DNA of 64,000 bases, from positions 11,885,915 to 11,949,914 of the forward strand of contig CAIIXF020000001.1 in the NCBI GenBank assembly GCA_903813345.2. Reading direction: 5' to 3'. Made by a program: the position numbers and the translations under genes. Within the stretch, counting starts at the first letter, position 1, and each line of letters begins with the position of its first letter. The DNA is from Owenia fusiformis (lineage: Eukaryota; Annelida; Polychaeta; Sabellida; Oweniidae). Under the pieces are notes generated by a model. That model saw only the letters and a program-made list of their open reading frames with translations, did not search any database and was not told the origin of the DNA. Below are positions 1 to 14,000 of this stretch, piece after piece.

Positions 1-761
1 TCAGTTGATGCAAGTTATGATCATGGTTATCATGCTAATAAGCTCTACCACTATTGATATTCTGAATGAAAACCCTCTTTAGTAAACACATGAAACCAAT
101 ATTTGGGTCAAAAGTTGGCCCTTACCTGTCAGTTTCAAATTACCAATCTCCTCAGCAGCAGGTAATAAGTAAATCCTAATTGACCTTTTGCGAACAGAAT
201 TCAAGTTTTTTGTTTGTGGATACTGTTGTCATGTATTTCGTCTTATTGGTATGACGTCATATAACATGTTATTATGCACCTCATTAAAATACTCAAATCT
301 GATTGGTTCTTAGTTGCTTGTAATTTGGCAATACTCTGCTCTTTTCTGAAAACTGCCGGATATTTTTTTAATATCTGACCCTTTCGAGAAAAAGGGTCGG
401 ATATTTTTTTCAATGTTTTTGCAACATTCCCACTTCAGAGTTTTATTTCTTAATAACTGGAGTACTGCTTAAAGCTTACATCTGAAACTGGCGGAAAATA
501 GAAGAAAAAATGCACTTAATCAAGCACAATTACCCTTATCATTCAAAAGTTACATATAATTCTGCAAGAACGTATCGAATAAATAAAAATTAAATTCCCG
601 GGGCAAATATTTTCCTCCAGTGTAGCGAATAAACTGGCCGGAAGTCGTCTGAGTTTTGAAAGAAAAAAAAAATAAATGTCAAAATAATGTCAACTAAACG
701 ACAGTTTAAGCCTGTGCTCCAGTAAGTACTCCACTTAACTTTGATTGGGAGGTGCATAATA

Positions 762-906
762 AAACAAATACTGGATGATCAGGAGCTGGATATGGCCAGA
801 ATACCTATCCTCGAAAAAGTATTGGGCTCGGCTACCGCCTCGCCCAATATTTTTTCTCGAATAGGTATTCTGCCATATCCAGCTCCTGATCATCCAGTAT
901 TTGTTT
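762..906. repeat. Foldback (long inverted repeat) element
   Basis: AACAAATACTGGATGATCAG at the left pairs with its complement at the right. Arms of about 65 bp are separated by a short GC-rich turn (GGCTCGGCTACCGCCTCGCC). Transcribed, it would form a long hairpin. No target duplication is clear. Confidence 0.85.
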
Positions 907-1579
907 AATATTAGACATGATGGAATCACGAAATGACGGACACGTGGCAGTTTTGAGCTAAAAATACTATCGTTTCTTTTCTGAAAGCAATGGGTCGGAT
1001 ATTTACCAGGTATGCCGATTTGACTAGATCATGAGTTTATCTTTATATGTGTGAAGTTTCGGTGAAATTCATACAAAACATCGATGCCTATAAGCACCCC
1101 CGTTTTTATCAAAATTGGGGGGTGCTTAACCGCTGTCTAAATCATGTCAGTAGGATCTAAGACTTGGCATGTGCTTAGAATGGATGTTGATTTAGTCAAA
1201 TCGAGCACTTTCGTGAAAAATAAATCAATAAAGCACGAAATATAGAAGATAATCTCTCAAAATCAAACATCTAATGCTGAGTAGCCTAATTGTGACGTCA
1301 CTACAAGATAGAATGCATTCGGTGAACGCAAATCATCAATTGGGTAATCATTATTTCAATGCATGAATATTATCTTATAATCGAAAAAATCTTGCTTGAC
1401 AAGATAGGCCAAGACAAGGGACATAAAATTCTCCCAGTATCATTTTGAAAAAATGTCACTTAATAATTAATCCAATGATGGATTTGCCTCACTAGATCTC
1501 ATTCTGCCTTTAATTTTTAGAATATATTTGTTGAAACTATTCCAGGATATATCAGTACTTTAATTTTGGAAGCTTGATT

Positions 1580-1943
1580 ACCCGGTGGTTTCACCCCAAT
1601 ATACTTCTTAATACCCATGTGCCGCCCCAAAGACCCCCTTTTGAGCATTTTTTCCATGTCAATTTCCTCTCAAGATTGAAGGTTTCCATGTTTTTCCTCT
1701 GAGACTTATAAATGACTAAAAAATCAACTTTTCTAGTGATTTGTTCCAGGCCTCAGCAACAGATTTAACGAATTTAATACAATTTCTAGAGAAAAACTGA
1801 ATTTTGACTTAAAAAGGGTACTTTCTCAGACAATTTCCATGATTGATTCCTCTCAATTTCACCAATTTACATGTTTTATGCTCAAAGCCAAAATTGACCC
1901 TGCTGCACATACCTACCCAAATTATTTGGAGTGAACCCCCCGG
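1580..1943. mobile_element. hAT-type non-autonomous element
   Basis: Imperfect terminal inverted repeats (CCCGGTGGTTTCACCCCA against CCGGGGGGTTCACTCCA) are flanked by a perfect 8-bp duplication GCTTGATT at 1572-1579 and 1944-1951. It has no coding capacity. The 8-bp duplication is the hAT signature. Confidence 0.75.
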
Positions 1944-2067
1944 GCTTGATTATTTCTCTGGAACCCTGTTCATTCAAAGGTAAAACTACATAGTGTTTGA
2001 AATACATAATTTAAATCTATTATATAAAATATATTTTCCTCAGACATGTACATGTATTTACATTTAG

Positions 2068-5000
2068 GACTTGGATCTTAACCATACGAGGATAGGAAAG
2101 ATAGAAAAACTTGAGGCACTAACCAAAGTTGAGGTAAGTAAATTCCTATGAGTATTGCATAATGATATAGTATAGATACTAAAAAGAGCTCTTCAATTGT
2201 AGTATTTTAACAGATGTACCCTGATGTCCAATCAACATCATTCGAGTATCTCTGTGTTCCTGACACGTTTGGGCATCCGGTAATGACAATGTCTACCCAA
2301 TGTTTGCACGCGAAATTGACGTAATTCATGACTGAAATCCGGAAGACAAAAATATGTGATATTCTTTCAGAATTGTTTATACATAATAACTATTTACAAA
2401 AATGTTCCTGAGACACAAATCCATTTAGATAAGGTTTGAGTTAAAGTCGAAAAGCCCCAATAAGACAATACAAACCCAGATATAACCTGGAAGACTGCAG
2501 ATTTCATGTAATGATTTACGTTCATGTCAGCAAGTAAAGTACATATAATCCTCATATAAAACACTGGCCTACGTGACATGTAATAACATGTTCAAACTGA
2601 AATATAGAAAATTTTCAACATAGCACTTGCTTCCATTTTCTGTATCCCCCTCTACCCGCTTAATACGGAAATGTATCTTCAAATAAAACCTTAGCCAAGT
2701 AGATTAGAGTCTCTAGAACACTTTTGTAAATAGTTTTCACAAGCAATATTGTTTGTGAATCTCAAATTTTGTCTTCCCGATTTCAGTCATGAATTACATC
2801 ACTTTTGCGTGCAAACTTTGGGTAGACGTTGTTATTCCCGGGCGCCCAAACATGTCAGGAACACATAGATACTTGAATGATCTTGATTGGACATCAGGTT
2901 GCAGACAAATCATAATTTTACTGAGTGGCTTCACGAAATAATAAAAAGGCTAGCTATTTTTCTAAGTGTGACCACTTTCAAACCGCCACTGTGATCAACA
3001 GTTCATATACATGTATATCAATATCTCGATAAGATCATGTAAGTTTTGATCCATTGACTGCTAGCCATATAAGGCAAAACATCACTGACTTTGTTCACTT
3101 ATATATTGTTATAATTACAGACAATCTGCTTTCGCCAGAACCTCATAAGTAAGCTGGAAGGACTTGACACGCTTGGAGACACACTGCGTGAACTAGATGT
3201 CTATGACAACCAGATTACTCAAATTGAGGGTATCCAGAATCTAGTTAATCTTGTGTAAGTACTCTTTTATGTAAATGTTTATCTTGAAGAGGAAAATATT
3301 TTTTCCATCCTTTGTTGCATGGTTGCCAATGTCTTCTACTCAAAACCCACAACAATTTGTCACTAAATTCTGCATACTACAGAGTGAGCCAAAAAAGGTA
3401 ACCCAAACAAATGTTAATTATTCAGTTATCTAGTAGTTTCCAGCGCTTGCATTAGGTTAGAAAATTTGTGAGTCCCAAGGACGCAATTTTTTTAAAAAAG
3501 TGTATCCTTTGAAAAAAAAGTGTGTCCCCTATTACTTGTCATATTTTCAGTTTTTGATTTAAGTATGGACTGAATAAATGCATATTCGTTCAATCGACAA
3601 TGAATACATTTTATTTCATGAATAACCTAATATTTGTTTCTGAATAGGAAAAACTGTGCCGTGTCATGGTTTCAAATCTAAAAATAAACTAAGTCGAAAA
3701 AATTCGAGAGAATCATGATTATTTGTAAATATTCAACATGTTGAGCCTTATTTACGATTCAAATAAAGGTGAGAGATCATAATTATTTGTTTTTGTTAGG
3801 TATCGTTGTAAACACATTGTAGTATTGACCTAAAAACATTTGCGTCCAAAAAACGGAAATATTTTCAATTTTTGCGTTCTCCAAATTATTTTTGAGTCCT
3901 TAACATGTACGGGACGCCGTTAATGCAAGCCCTGAGTTTGGGTTACTTTTTTGGGTCACCCTGTATTTTCACTGGACTCGGTATTCAGTATGAATGTCAC
4001 TATTTGTATATTATTCAAATAGTTATGCAAAGCATGCAATTCCTATATGAAATTAGTTTCTGATTTGCCTGGAGCTATTTGTGTTTGTCATGGAGCTATT
4101 TATGTGCCTATGGAGCTATTTGTGTGTCTATGGATGCTATTTTATCTTGTGTTGGTGGATAGTTAACAATTTGAGCTGATTGTTGTGTGTTATCCATCAC
4201 TACGGTAACCTCTTCGTGTGCCAGTTGCTCCTGCAAATTATAAAAGAAAACGATAAGTTCAAAAGTAATTAACAAAATACATAAACAGTCATGTTGTTCA
4301 GAACTGAACAAGTATCAAAATGCATCCACGTCTAGGCACCAACAATAAAAAGAGGTAGTTTTTGGAAAATATCTTTGACTTTGGACTTATTAAAATATCA
4401 TACCTTTGAATACAACCTCCAGATAGCCATAAAACAAATAACTGCAGATGTTACACACAGAGCCCCCTCCACAATTGAGATGAAAACCAGCACTGCGTTA
4501 ATTGCAGCATCTTTCTCCTGAATAAGATGTAGTATATTGAAATATATTCTGTCATAACAGAGATCTAAAAGGACAATTGTTTGGAGTGATCTCAGTTTGC
4601 AGGACCATATGGAAAAGTTTCAAGTTATTCAAAGTCAGATTATTCATTATTCTACTTGGCTTATGTTAAGTGGGTCACAAAGATGTTATGATCAAGCAAG
4701 AACAGGTTATATGGCTATACTGTACAGGGTTCTCACTAGGCTTTTAGAAACTGGCACAGTACCATTCTCTCTTGTGTTCAAACCTGACTGGACCATTCTC
4801 TTAATTTCTCTAGCCCATCCTATGAATTGCACCAGGCTCTGATATTTTTTAATTTTGTACCATTCTTCCTCTTTCACTTCAATTATTAAGCTATATCCCC
4901 TCAAAACATAAGATTAGGTATTCACTACTCCTTATGTCTGAAAAATCAGCAATTTTTAGCTGATTGCTTAATATTTCAAGAGGGAGAGGTAGTTTGGTGA

Positions 5001-8000
5001 GTTTTTAGCTCACATGGTGAGCTTTTGCAATCACTCACTTGTCCGTCTGTCCATCTGTCCGTCTGTCCGTCTGTCAACAATAGTGGCACGTTTAAAAACC
5101 TCTGTCGATAGAATTCCTGTTTTAAGGTATTTCTGTTCAACATCAATACAGAAAACTCCCCTATGACTCCTGGTTCAAAAGCTCGCCTATTTTCAAAATG
5201 GCCGCCACTTTTGTCTCACGAAATTCACTTTTGATCCATTTCCTAGCTTTACAAATAATTTCAGGGGTCCTACATTGTAAAAATCCATGTCAATGTAAAG
5301 GGTAGATATATGAAATAATTTTGTTACAAAAAATCAGCGAAAAATTATATCCATTTTTTTATTTTCAGCCATCTTAGTTAACATTGATTTGTCTATCTGA
5401 CTCACGAAATCCACTTTCCGTCAATAACAGTGGCACGTTTTAAAACCTCTGTCGATAGGATTCCTGTTTTAAGTTATTTCTGTTCAACATCAATACAGAA
5501 AACTCCCCTATGACTCCTGGTTCAAAAGCTCGCCTATTTTCAAAATGGTCGCCATTTTTGTCTCGCGAAATTCACTTTTGACCCATTTCCTAGCTTTACA
5601 AATAATTTCAAGTGTCCTATATTGTAAAAATCCATGTCAATGTAAAGGGTAGTTGTTTGAAATAATTTTGTTACGAAACATCAGCGAAAAATTATATCCA
5701 TTTTTTTATTTTCAGCCATTTTAGTTAACATTGATTTGTCCATCTGTCTCGCAGAATCCACTTTTGGACCATTTGCCTTAAACCCTCTGTTGATAGGATT
5801 CTAGTTTTAAGTTAATTTTGTTCAACATCAATACAAAAACTCTCCTATGACTCTTGGTTCAAAAGCTGGCCTATTTTCAAAATGGTCGCCATTCTTGTTT
5901 CGCGAAATTCACTTTTTGCCCATTTCCTAGCTTTACAAATAATTTCAGCTGTCCTGCATTGTAAAAAGCCATGTCACTGTAAAGAGTAGTTGTATGAAAT
6001 AATTTTGTTACAAAAAATTGGCAAAATATTATATCCGTTTTTTTTTATTTTCAGCCATTTTAGTTAACATTGATTTGTCCATCTGTCTAGCGAAATCCTC
6101 TTTTGGACAATTTGCTTAAAACCTCTGTCGATAGGATTCCAGTTTCAAGTTATTTTTGTTCAACATCAATACAAAAAACTCCCCTATGACTCCTGGTTCA
6201 AAAGCTTGTCTGATTTCAACATGGTCGCCATTTTTGTCTCGCGAAATTAAATTTTGGCCCATTTCCTAGCTTTACAAATAATTTCAGGTGTCTTACATTG
6301 CAAAAAGCCATGTCACTGTAAAGGGTAGTTGTATGAAATAATTTTGTTACAAATAATTGCCAAAAAATTATATCCGTTTTTTTCAGCCATTTTACTTAAC
6401 ATCGATTTGTCCATCTGTCTCTCAGTCAGTCCAAAATAGTGGCAAGTGGCTTGAAATAATTTTGTTACAAAAAAATCAGCAAAAAATTATATCCGTTTTT
6501 TTTTATTTTCTGTCACCATGTGGGCCCAGTACCCACGGTACTAATTTTTTCCTCAAATTCTAAAGATTTCCTGGTGAGAACCCTGTTGTACATTAAAATA
6601 ACTCACTCTAGCGGAAGAGGTGTATCTCGAGTTAATCATCTTAACATCATTGGCCAGTTCTTGAGATGATATGATAAGGAGCCCTACAGATCCTGCCAAT
6701 GCTGACACAATTGATGCCACCAGGAACAAAACAATCTGAAGAGCAGTCATATCTTTTTTATTTCATGGATATATTTACCCTTCCCATTTGTTCCCATTTG
6801 ACGCAGCTTCTAAAAAGTTTCATGTCTGTTGTAATTTATTGAATTAGTTATTTGAAGTGTTCTCACTGTTCTGGACTGTAGTTCATTATACAAAATGATT
6901 GTCACTAACACAGTGGGTCAAACTTTATTCATATATTGCATAATAGTAGTACAGTAAAACCTGTCTTATCCAAACACCACAGGGACCAGCCAAAAATGTT
7001 CAGATCAGCATGTTTTCACATTTCAAGTTTTTTTAACATGGACATCAGTGACAAATTAAAAAATAGGATCATAAAAAAACATTGACATCGAGAGGTGTTT
7101 AGAGAAGCGTGTAACTGAATTGTTGAATTATGTTTTTTAAATTAACCAGTTTATGTCTTCTAACCTGCCATGTATATTTCCTCTTGCCTGCATAGATACC
7201 AAAACATCCAGTCAATACAAAGAACTAAATAATATATAAGAATGTGATGTTAGTTTACAGTTGAATATTTTCATATATAAATAGGCCTTTTGTATTATTA
7301 TCGCACCCTTGGGTGCTATATTGTGGTCAGTTTGCCAGGCGGGCAGGCTGTTAGGCGTCCCGATAAATCTTGTCTACAGGTTTCCAGCCAAACCGTTTGA
7401 GGGATTCATCTGAAATTTTTAGGGCTGTTTCTACGTATCATAGTTTAGAACTGATTTAGTTTTTGGGCATTCTGGGTAAATATTAAGACGGCCATTTGGG
7501 ATTTTCTGTCCTAAAATCTTGTCTGTCTCCAGGCTTGTCTACAGGTTTCCAGCCAAACCGTTTTAGGGATTCATTTGAAATTTTCAGGTTTTTACCTCTG
7601 AAAGTTTAGAAATGATCAGTTTTTCGGCATTCTGGATAAATGTTAAGGCAGCCATTTTGGATTTTCCATCCTAAAATTTTGTCTATCCAGGCTTGCCTAA
7701 ACATTTCCAGCTAAACCATTTGGGGGATTCATCTGAAATTTTCAGGGATGTTTATACGTATGAACGTTTAGAAATGATTAGTTTGTGGGTATTCTGGGTA
7801 AATGTTAAGACGGCCCTTTTGGATTTTCCGTCCTAAAATCTTGTCTGTCCAGGCTTGTCTACAGGTTTCCACCTAAACAGTTTTATGGATACATCTTAAA
7901 TTTTCAGGGATGTTACTATGCATGAAAGCCTAGAACTGGTCAGTTTTTTCTCTCTGGGTAAATGTTAAGGTGGCCATTTTGACCAGGTGACCAGTTTCCA

Positions 8001-11000
8001 GGTTTCATGGATTCATCTTCTATGTGTGAAAGTTTAGAACTGATTAGTTTTTGGGCAGTCTGGGTAAATGTTAGGGCGGCCATTTTGGATTATCCATCCT
8101 GAAAACTGTATTCTATTCAAGGGTGTGATTCTGTTCACTTGTTTTTTCTTTGCTTGTTGGTCTCTCTTATTTATTTTTGTTCTCAAGAACATATAAAGTA
8201 CTTACAGTCAACCCACTCCATATCCCTGCCCCAAGGGAAGCAACATGATCCATTACTATGATAAAAGCTGCTACACCAAACATTGCAGAGATTATTCCAA
8301 ATGTAACCATAAGTGAACCAAGTATTATGAGATGTTTTCCATTAATTCGTTCAATATGTTTAAACATAATGTTCTCCTTCACATGGGGCAAACTTGCTGC
8401 ATCAGATGGATCTGTGACTGTGTCCTAAAAATTAAGATATTATACATTAGAAATTCATTTTCAACATAACTGGCCTACCGTAGGTGGTTGAGAAAGGATA
8501 TAGCGGGGCTATCTGTCTTTTCGTCTGGCTGTCGTTGTTCATTTGCCTGTTCAGTTTACAGTTTGTGAACTTCAAATGTTATAGGCTTAGTGCCTTTGGG
8601 GCATAGGATATCTACCTGAGAAGGCATTTATGATATGTTGGCATGTTACATCATGGATGTAGATTTTGACAAAAAGTGACAATTCTACTGCCTGATTGTT
8701 ATTACCATGAATTGTTTAAAATGACAAAGTGATATTGATAAGATATGTTTATGGTTGGTGGGATTTTCTACTCTTTGGGAGTTGCTGTTTTTCTACCTCT
8801 TTATTATATTAATAAATGAATAGGGATAGGTGTTCAAATGCAATAAAGTTGAAAACCACATATCCTGTCCATGGTCTTTCCCATGGATAAAACAGACTAT
8901 CCATTCCTTTCAGTCAAATTTTTGTTTCCAGTCACTTTAAGTACCATTCCACGTGTGAAGAAATAAGATTTTTCCAACCAATTGTTACCTGAGCTACCAG
9001 TACAGTCTTGACAAAGGTTAAATTCTTACTTATTAAAATAAATGTATTTTACCTGTGACTGTAAACTGGTGATAACCCTAGAGCAAGTAACTGCAGATAT
9101 AACACACAGAACTCCCTCCACGATGGACACAAACACAAGCACTACATTCATTGCTATTCTGGCCTCCTGAGAAAAACCATGCATCATTATAAGTTAATGA
9201 AAACACAGAATGAAATCCTGTGCTAAGGGCTGAAGTGAAAAAGTCAGTCCACCCCAGTGGGGATCAAACCCACGACCCCTCACTTTCCAAGCAAGTGCTC
9301 TACCACTTAGCTACAAGACCGACTGGCCTTTTTGCATCAACATTGCATATATAGCATTGCAGCCATGTCTTACATGCCCATGCGAAAAGGGCATGTACAG
9401 GAGTACAGTATAAGTCCTTGTGCCCCCCTACACAGTACACTTGCTCCACATACGGTTGTGAAGTAAGTAGAAAAAAGGGAGTCCAAAGAATTGAAGCAAG
9501 ACTAATATCCTATTGATTGCACTTTGAGAACTTAATATAAGGAAAAATTATTATTTAAAGTACAAACCAGTTAGTCTCTCTTTATCTAATGTACTCATCT
9601 AACAGAATGGAAATACTCACATTTTCCTTGCAGTGTCTGCTAACTACTGCATATGCCCATGAAAAATTACACATCACTCTATTATCATTTGGGGAGTATA
9701 TGATGAAATTATGCACATCAACCACTAGACCATAAGATGCTATTATGAAGAGGCTGACACATGCAACACACGCTGTCACAATAGACATCACCAGGAATGT
9801 GACAATCTGCAACAGAAAGAATATGTCACTGCTGCAGAAATAGAGTGTCCACATATTTCATGGTCAGTGTATTGTATTTGTACTTTGATGACTATGCCCC
9901 CCCCCCCCTATCAAAGTATTCAAACATATCCAAACATAGGGTATAAGCAGATTAAAGTGAATTCATATTGTTGTATTTCTTACCAGCCACTTTAGCTTTC
10001 TTTTGCCTGCAAAGACACCAACTACACCAGTCATGGTAAAGAACTGGAAAAAATAACAAAATGTTTGAAAAATGGTATCTGCTTAAATGTTAGGGTTACT
10101 TACTCATAATTTATGATCATCTATTAAGAAGTATTCCCGGTGCATGTTGATTCAACATGTCAGGTGGTTATACTCTCTGATCATTATGATCTCAATCAAT
10201 TTTCTCTACTTTAGTGGCAGAATATATAGTATTGTAAAAAGCATACTAATCTTATATTTCATCTTAATTTCATTATATGGTAAAAAATTGTTGTGAGATA
10301 ACTGATCTGCTTTTAAGGTGCAGTGGTACTTAAAGACCCTAAACATGATGACATAACTTTTTCAGCCCTCTGAAAATGTGACTTGAAAATAGTTAAAAGT
10401 AGGAGCTTAGGAAAGGTCACTGAACAGAATCTTTTGATTTTTAAAATCAAAAGATTCTGTTCAGTGACCTTTCCTAAGCTCCTAAAACAAACCAAAAACC
10501 TGAAAAGGTTATTTCATCATGTTTATGGTCATTCTGACCATGGACATCTTGATCCTTGTCTTGTAGATGATATGTGGAACTATTTGAATTGACTTGAGAT
10601 CAAAAAAGAACTATGTTATCTTTGTTCAAAAAATGTTTAAAAATGCCACATTTTTTGTCACTTCCTGTTTTGTCATTTCCTGTTAAGTACCACTGCACCT
10701 TAATGTCACCACCACAAGTGATGACATATTGTTAAAGTCCAACTTTTTTTATGGATGGTGTACTGGGCACTTTAAGGAGACACTTTTTGATTTTCCATTC
10801 AAACCAGTCATTATTATATCAATCCAATGTATTTCACTAAGTTGTCGTCCAATGGTTGTACTTACACATAATCCACACCATATACCAGCCCCATGGTTAG
10901 CCCCAGCTGATCTCAAACCAATGGCAGCTGCGCCAAATGCTATAGCAATGATTCCAAATATGATCATAAGATATCCGAGCCAAATTGATCTTCTTCTATT

Positions 11001-14000
11001 GTAATGTTTCACCTGACCACACCATGGTATATTGTTTATATTATATGAAATACTCCGCTCAAGTTTCTTACTTTCATAAGACTCCATTATTTTGTCTTGC
11101 TAAACGGTTATGCTGAAGTGGTTGCCGGATTTGATCAATTTTTTGTTGAGGTTGAATATATTCAGGTATTTGAATATGAGAGTATGTTCTTATACATAAC
11201 CATGTGGAATCTTGTACTGTTATCCAGGGTTTGTACTCTTAACTGTGACAGCTGTAAAGGTGTTTTTATAAGTATCTTTATCAATAATCATCAATTCCTC
11301 TCTGAGCTATTTTATTGTTCGGTATTGAGTAAAGAAAATTTTCTAGTATTCAACCTGTGAATTCCAGTTATTTCATGATATATAGCAGGTAGCAATGCGA
11401 TATTAAAGTAAACAAGGTTATTATAACATGCTAGTGGTAAGTGTATTGAAGAGAATAGTGAATATTTTCAACCACTTGTTGCTTTTTATGCCTTGACCTT
11501 CTGCATAGACTCACAAAGTGATATTGTTTGTTGGGTGACGTTTTTTTACTCTCAAATATTGAAAACAGAAAACAAAAGTAAACACCATATACAGTAAACT
11601 TTTAAATGTTTGGAACTACTTTGAATTTAAAAAATAAGCAATCAAATTACTATATTGCAACAGTATATAAAAAAAATAGAAACATATGTACTTGTCCTAA
11701 CTTTTGTATATTTCAGATAGTTATGTATAATGTGCAATAAAGCTGTGGCCTTTTGTAATTTAGGGAGTTTCAGCCATGTTAATTTTTCCGAAAATAACAT
11801 GGCAGAGAAGCATCAAAATATTAGAGGCCACAGATATAATAGCTAAACTACAAAACAAACTAAAATATACAAAAGTTAGGACATGTATAATAAATGTTTC
11901 TACTTTTACATTTACTGTTTCAATATGGTCCTTTGATTGCTTATTTTTTTTATTCAAAGTAGTTCCAAACATTTAAAATTTTACTGTAGCGCATGTAGTT
12001 AGAGCAGCAAAACATAAAGTTTGTTGTGGAATTAATAAATGTTAAGAAATTGCCTGAAATATATTTGGGGATTCACTTTCCTCATGACTTGGCTTCACTC
12101 TTAGTGTTTTTCATGCCTACAACTCTATTTTACTGCATGTAATTTCTCTAAATTAGATTCAATTCATGTTGTACTTTTAGAGCTCTGAAGAATATCCAAC
12201 CCACAATAAACAAAGTTACTCCAAAACTGTGTTTCCCCATATTTGGGGTCATGCGGTTGCATATTTAATCTCTTGACTAATGAATATGTCTTGGATCCCC
12301 TGCTGAATACACAGAGTGAGGGAATCACAGACCCTAAAATGGCTCTAACTTTTGACAAATGATCAATTTACACAATTATGTATTAAAATGTGTATTATTG
12401 GTATATGTTCACTAATTTTATCAAAATGAACAAAATTAGACATAGTAAAATTGCGAAAACAATCAAAAAATGAAAAACTGGTATTCGAGGGGTTAATACA
12501 GATTTTTTGTATATTTTCAGCTTGCTTGATTTGTCATTCAATCGTATAAAAAAGATAGAAAATGTGGGTGACCTTCATAAAATAAAGAAGATCTTCTTTT
12601 CATCGAACAAAATCAGCAAGATTGAGAACCTGGATCACATGACAGAACTGGAAATGCTAGAGTTGGGTGCAAATAGAATTCGCGTAAGTAACAAACGTCA
12701 TGATATTTAATACTGGTAGTAATCATCATATAATATATATTTTAACAATCAAAGTGTTTTACAGTTGGTTTATTAAGAGAACTATTTGCTTTACAATTTA
12801 TGTATTAATACATTTCGAAGCTTATATAAAACAAAATATTTTGATTTGGGAGGTATCCTTTGGAAAACAAGATGCTCGAATGGTAAAATGTAGTATGACT
12901 TTTTTTTATTCTAATGCATTTTATATAGTATAACATACTCGCATGCTTGTTGTTTAGGTTATTGAAAATATCTCAACATTCACAAAGCTGACGGAGCTAT
13001 TCCTTGGGAAGAATAAAATCACCACTATATGCAACCTGGATAGCTTGGTCAACCTCACTATATTAGATATACAGGTGAGTCTCATTTATGCCTTCATGTA
13101 TACAAAAATAGGACTAGCATGATGAATTTTTGATGGATTGTCCACCTCAGTTTTTTTGTTTTTTTTATTAATTTCATTTAAACATAATAACATTTTTACA
13201 TATTCGTGTTCGTGACACCTACATAGGTACTGTAGATTGGGTTAATTTGGCGATTTTGCCATTTTTGGCATATTGGCGGCTATTTAATTTGGCGGATATG
13301 CAAAAAATGTAAACGCAATGTTAAACTTACGCGCTGTTTGCGAATTACCATGTAAATGGGCATGTTTGGCTATGTTCATTTTTATCCCATCGAACGAATT
13401 AATATGGGTATTTCCTATAATTATTAATATATACTGGATTTTAACTTACCAAATATGACTTCAATATTAATATGGGTTTAAACCTATAATAAATTAAATA
13501 CTGGATATGACAAATAAATAAAATCAATTATAATCTACCTATATGATGTAGATATCCAAATGTTGGTCTGAATTTATCTTTGTGGAAAGATTGTATGCTT
13601 CAGTTGCTCTTTAACAAAACATGTGGGACAGTGTATCTATATATTACAAGACGTCCGTACTTCCGTACGTACGTCCGTACGTCCGTCCGGGCAATAACTC
13701 AAATACCGTTGGCCCGATTTTGTTCATATTTTGTACACATATACCCTATGGGTACCCATTGAAAAATGGCCGCCATTTGAACTTATTTTACTATAACTCG
13801 AAAAGTAGTGGAGCGATTTTGTTCATATTTGGTATGTGAATATTATAAGCATGGCACACTGTCTAATGGCACTTTTGGTAGAAGGTGGCCATTTTGAAAA
13901 ATGGCCACCATTTTAATGTATTTTACTATAACTCGAAAAGTAGGGGAGTGATTTTGTTCATATTTGGTATGTGAATACTATAAGCATGGCACACTGTCTA

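Larger units (their letters stand above)
1..2067. other. Upstream intron sequence of PPP1R7 with repeats
   Basis: No coding exon seen. Contains a foldback element at 762-906 and a hAT-type element at 1580-1943. The poly-T/A runs and GGGTCGGATATTTTT motifs at 360-420 and 985-1000 look like decayed repeat. The missing PPP1R7 5' exons probably lie upstream of base 1. Confidence 0.6.

Noticed and set aside
9248-9326. Functional tRNA gene with GGA anticodon
   Set aside because: A and B boxes are present but the acceptor stem does not pair and tRNA-Ser would need a long variable arm; a SINE-like relic fits better.
11760-11976. Overlapping 66- and 70-codon frames on both strands
   Set aside because: They fall in the arm of a TA-flanked MITE; mirrored frames reflect the inverted repeat.
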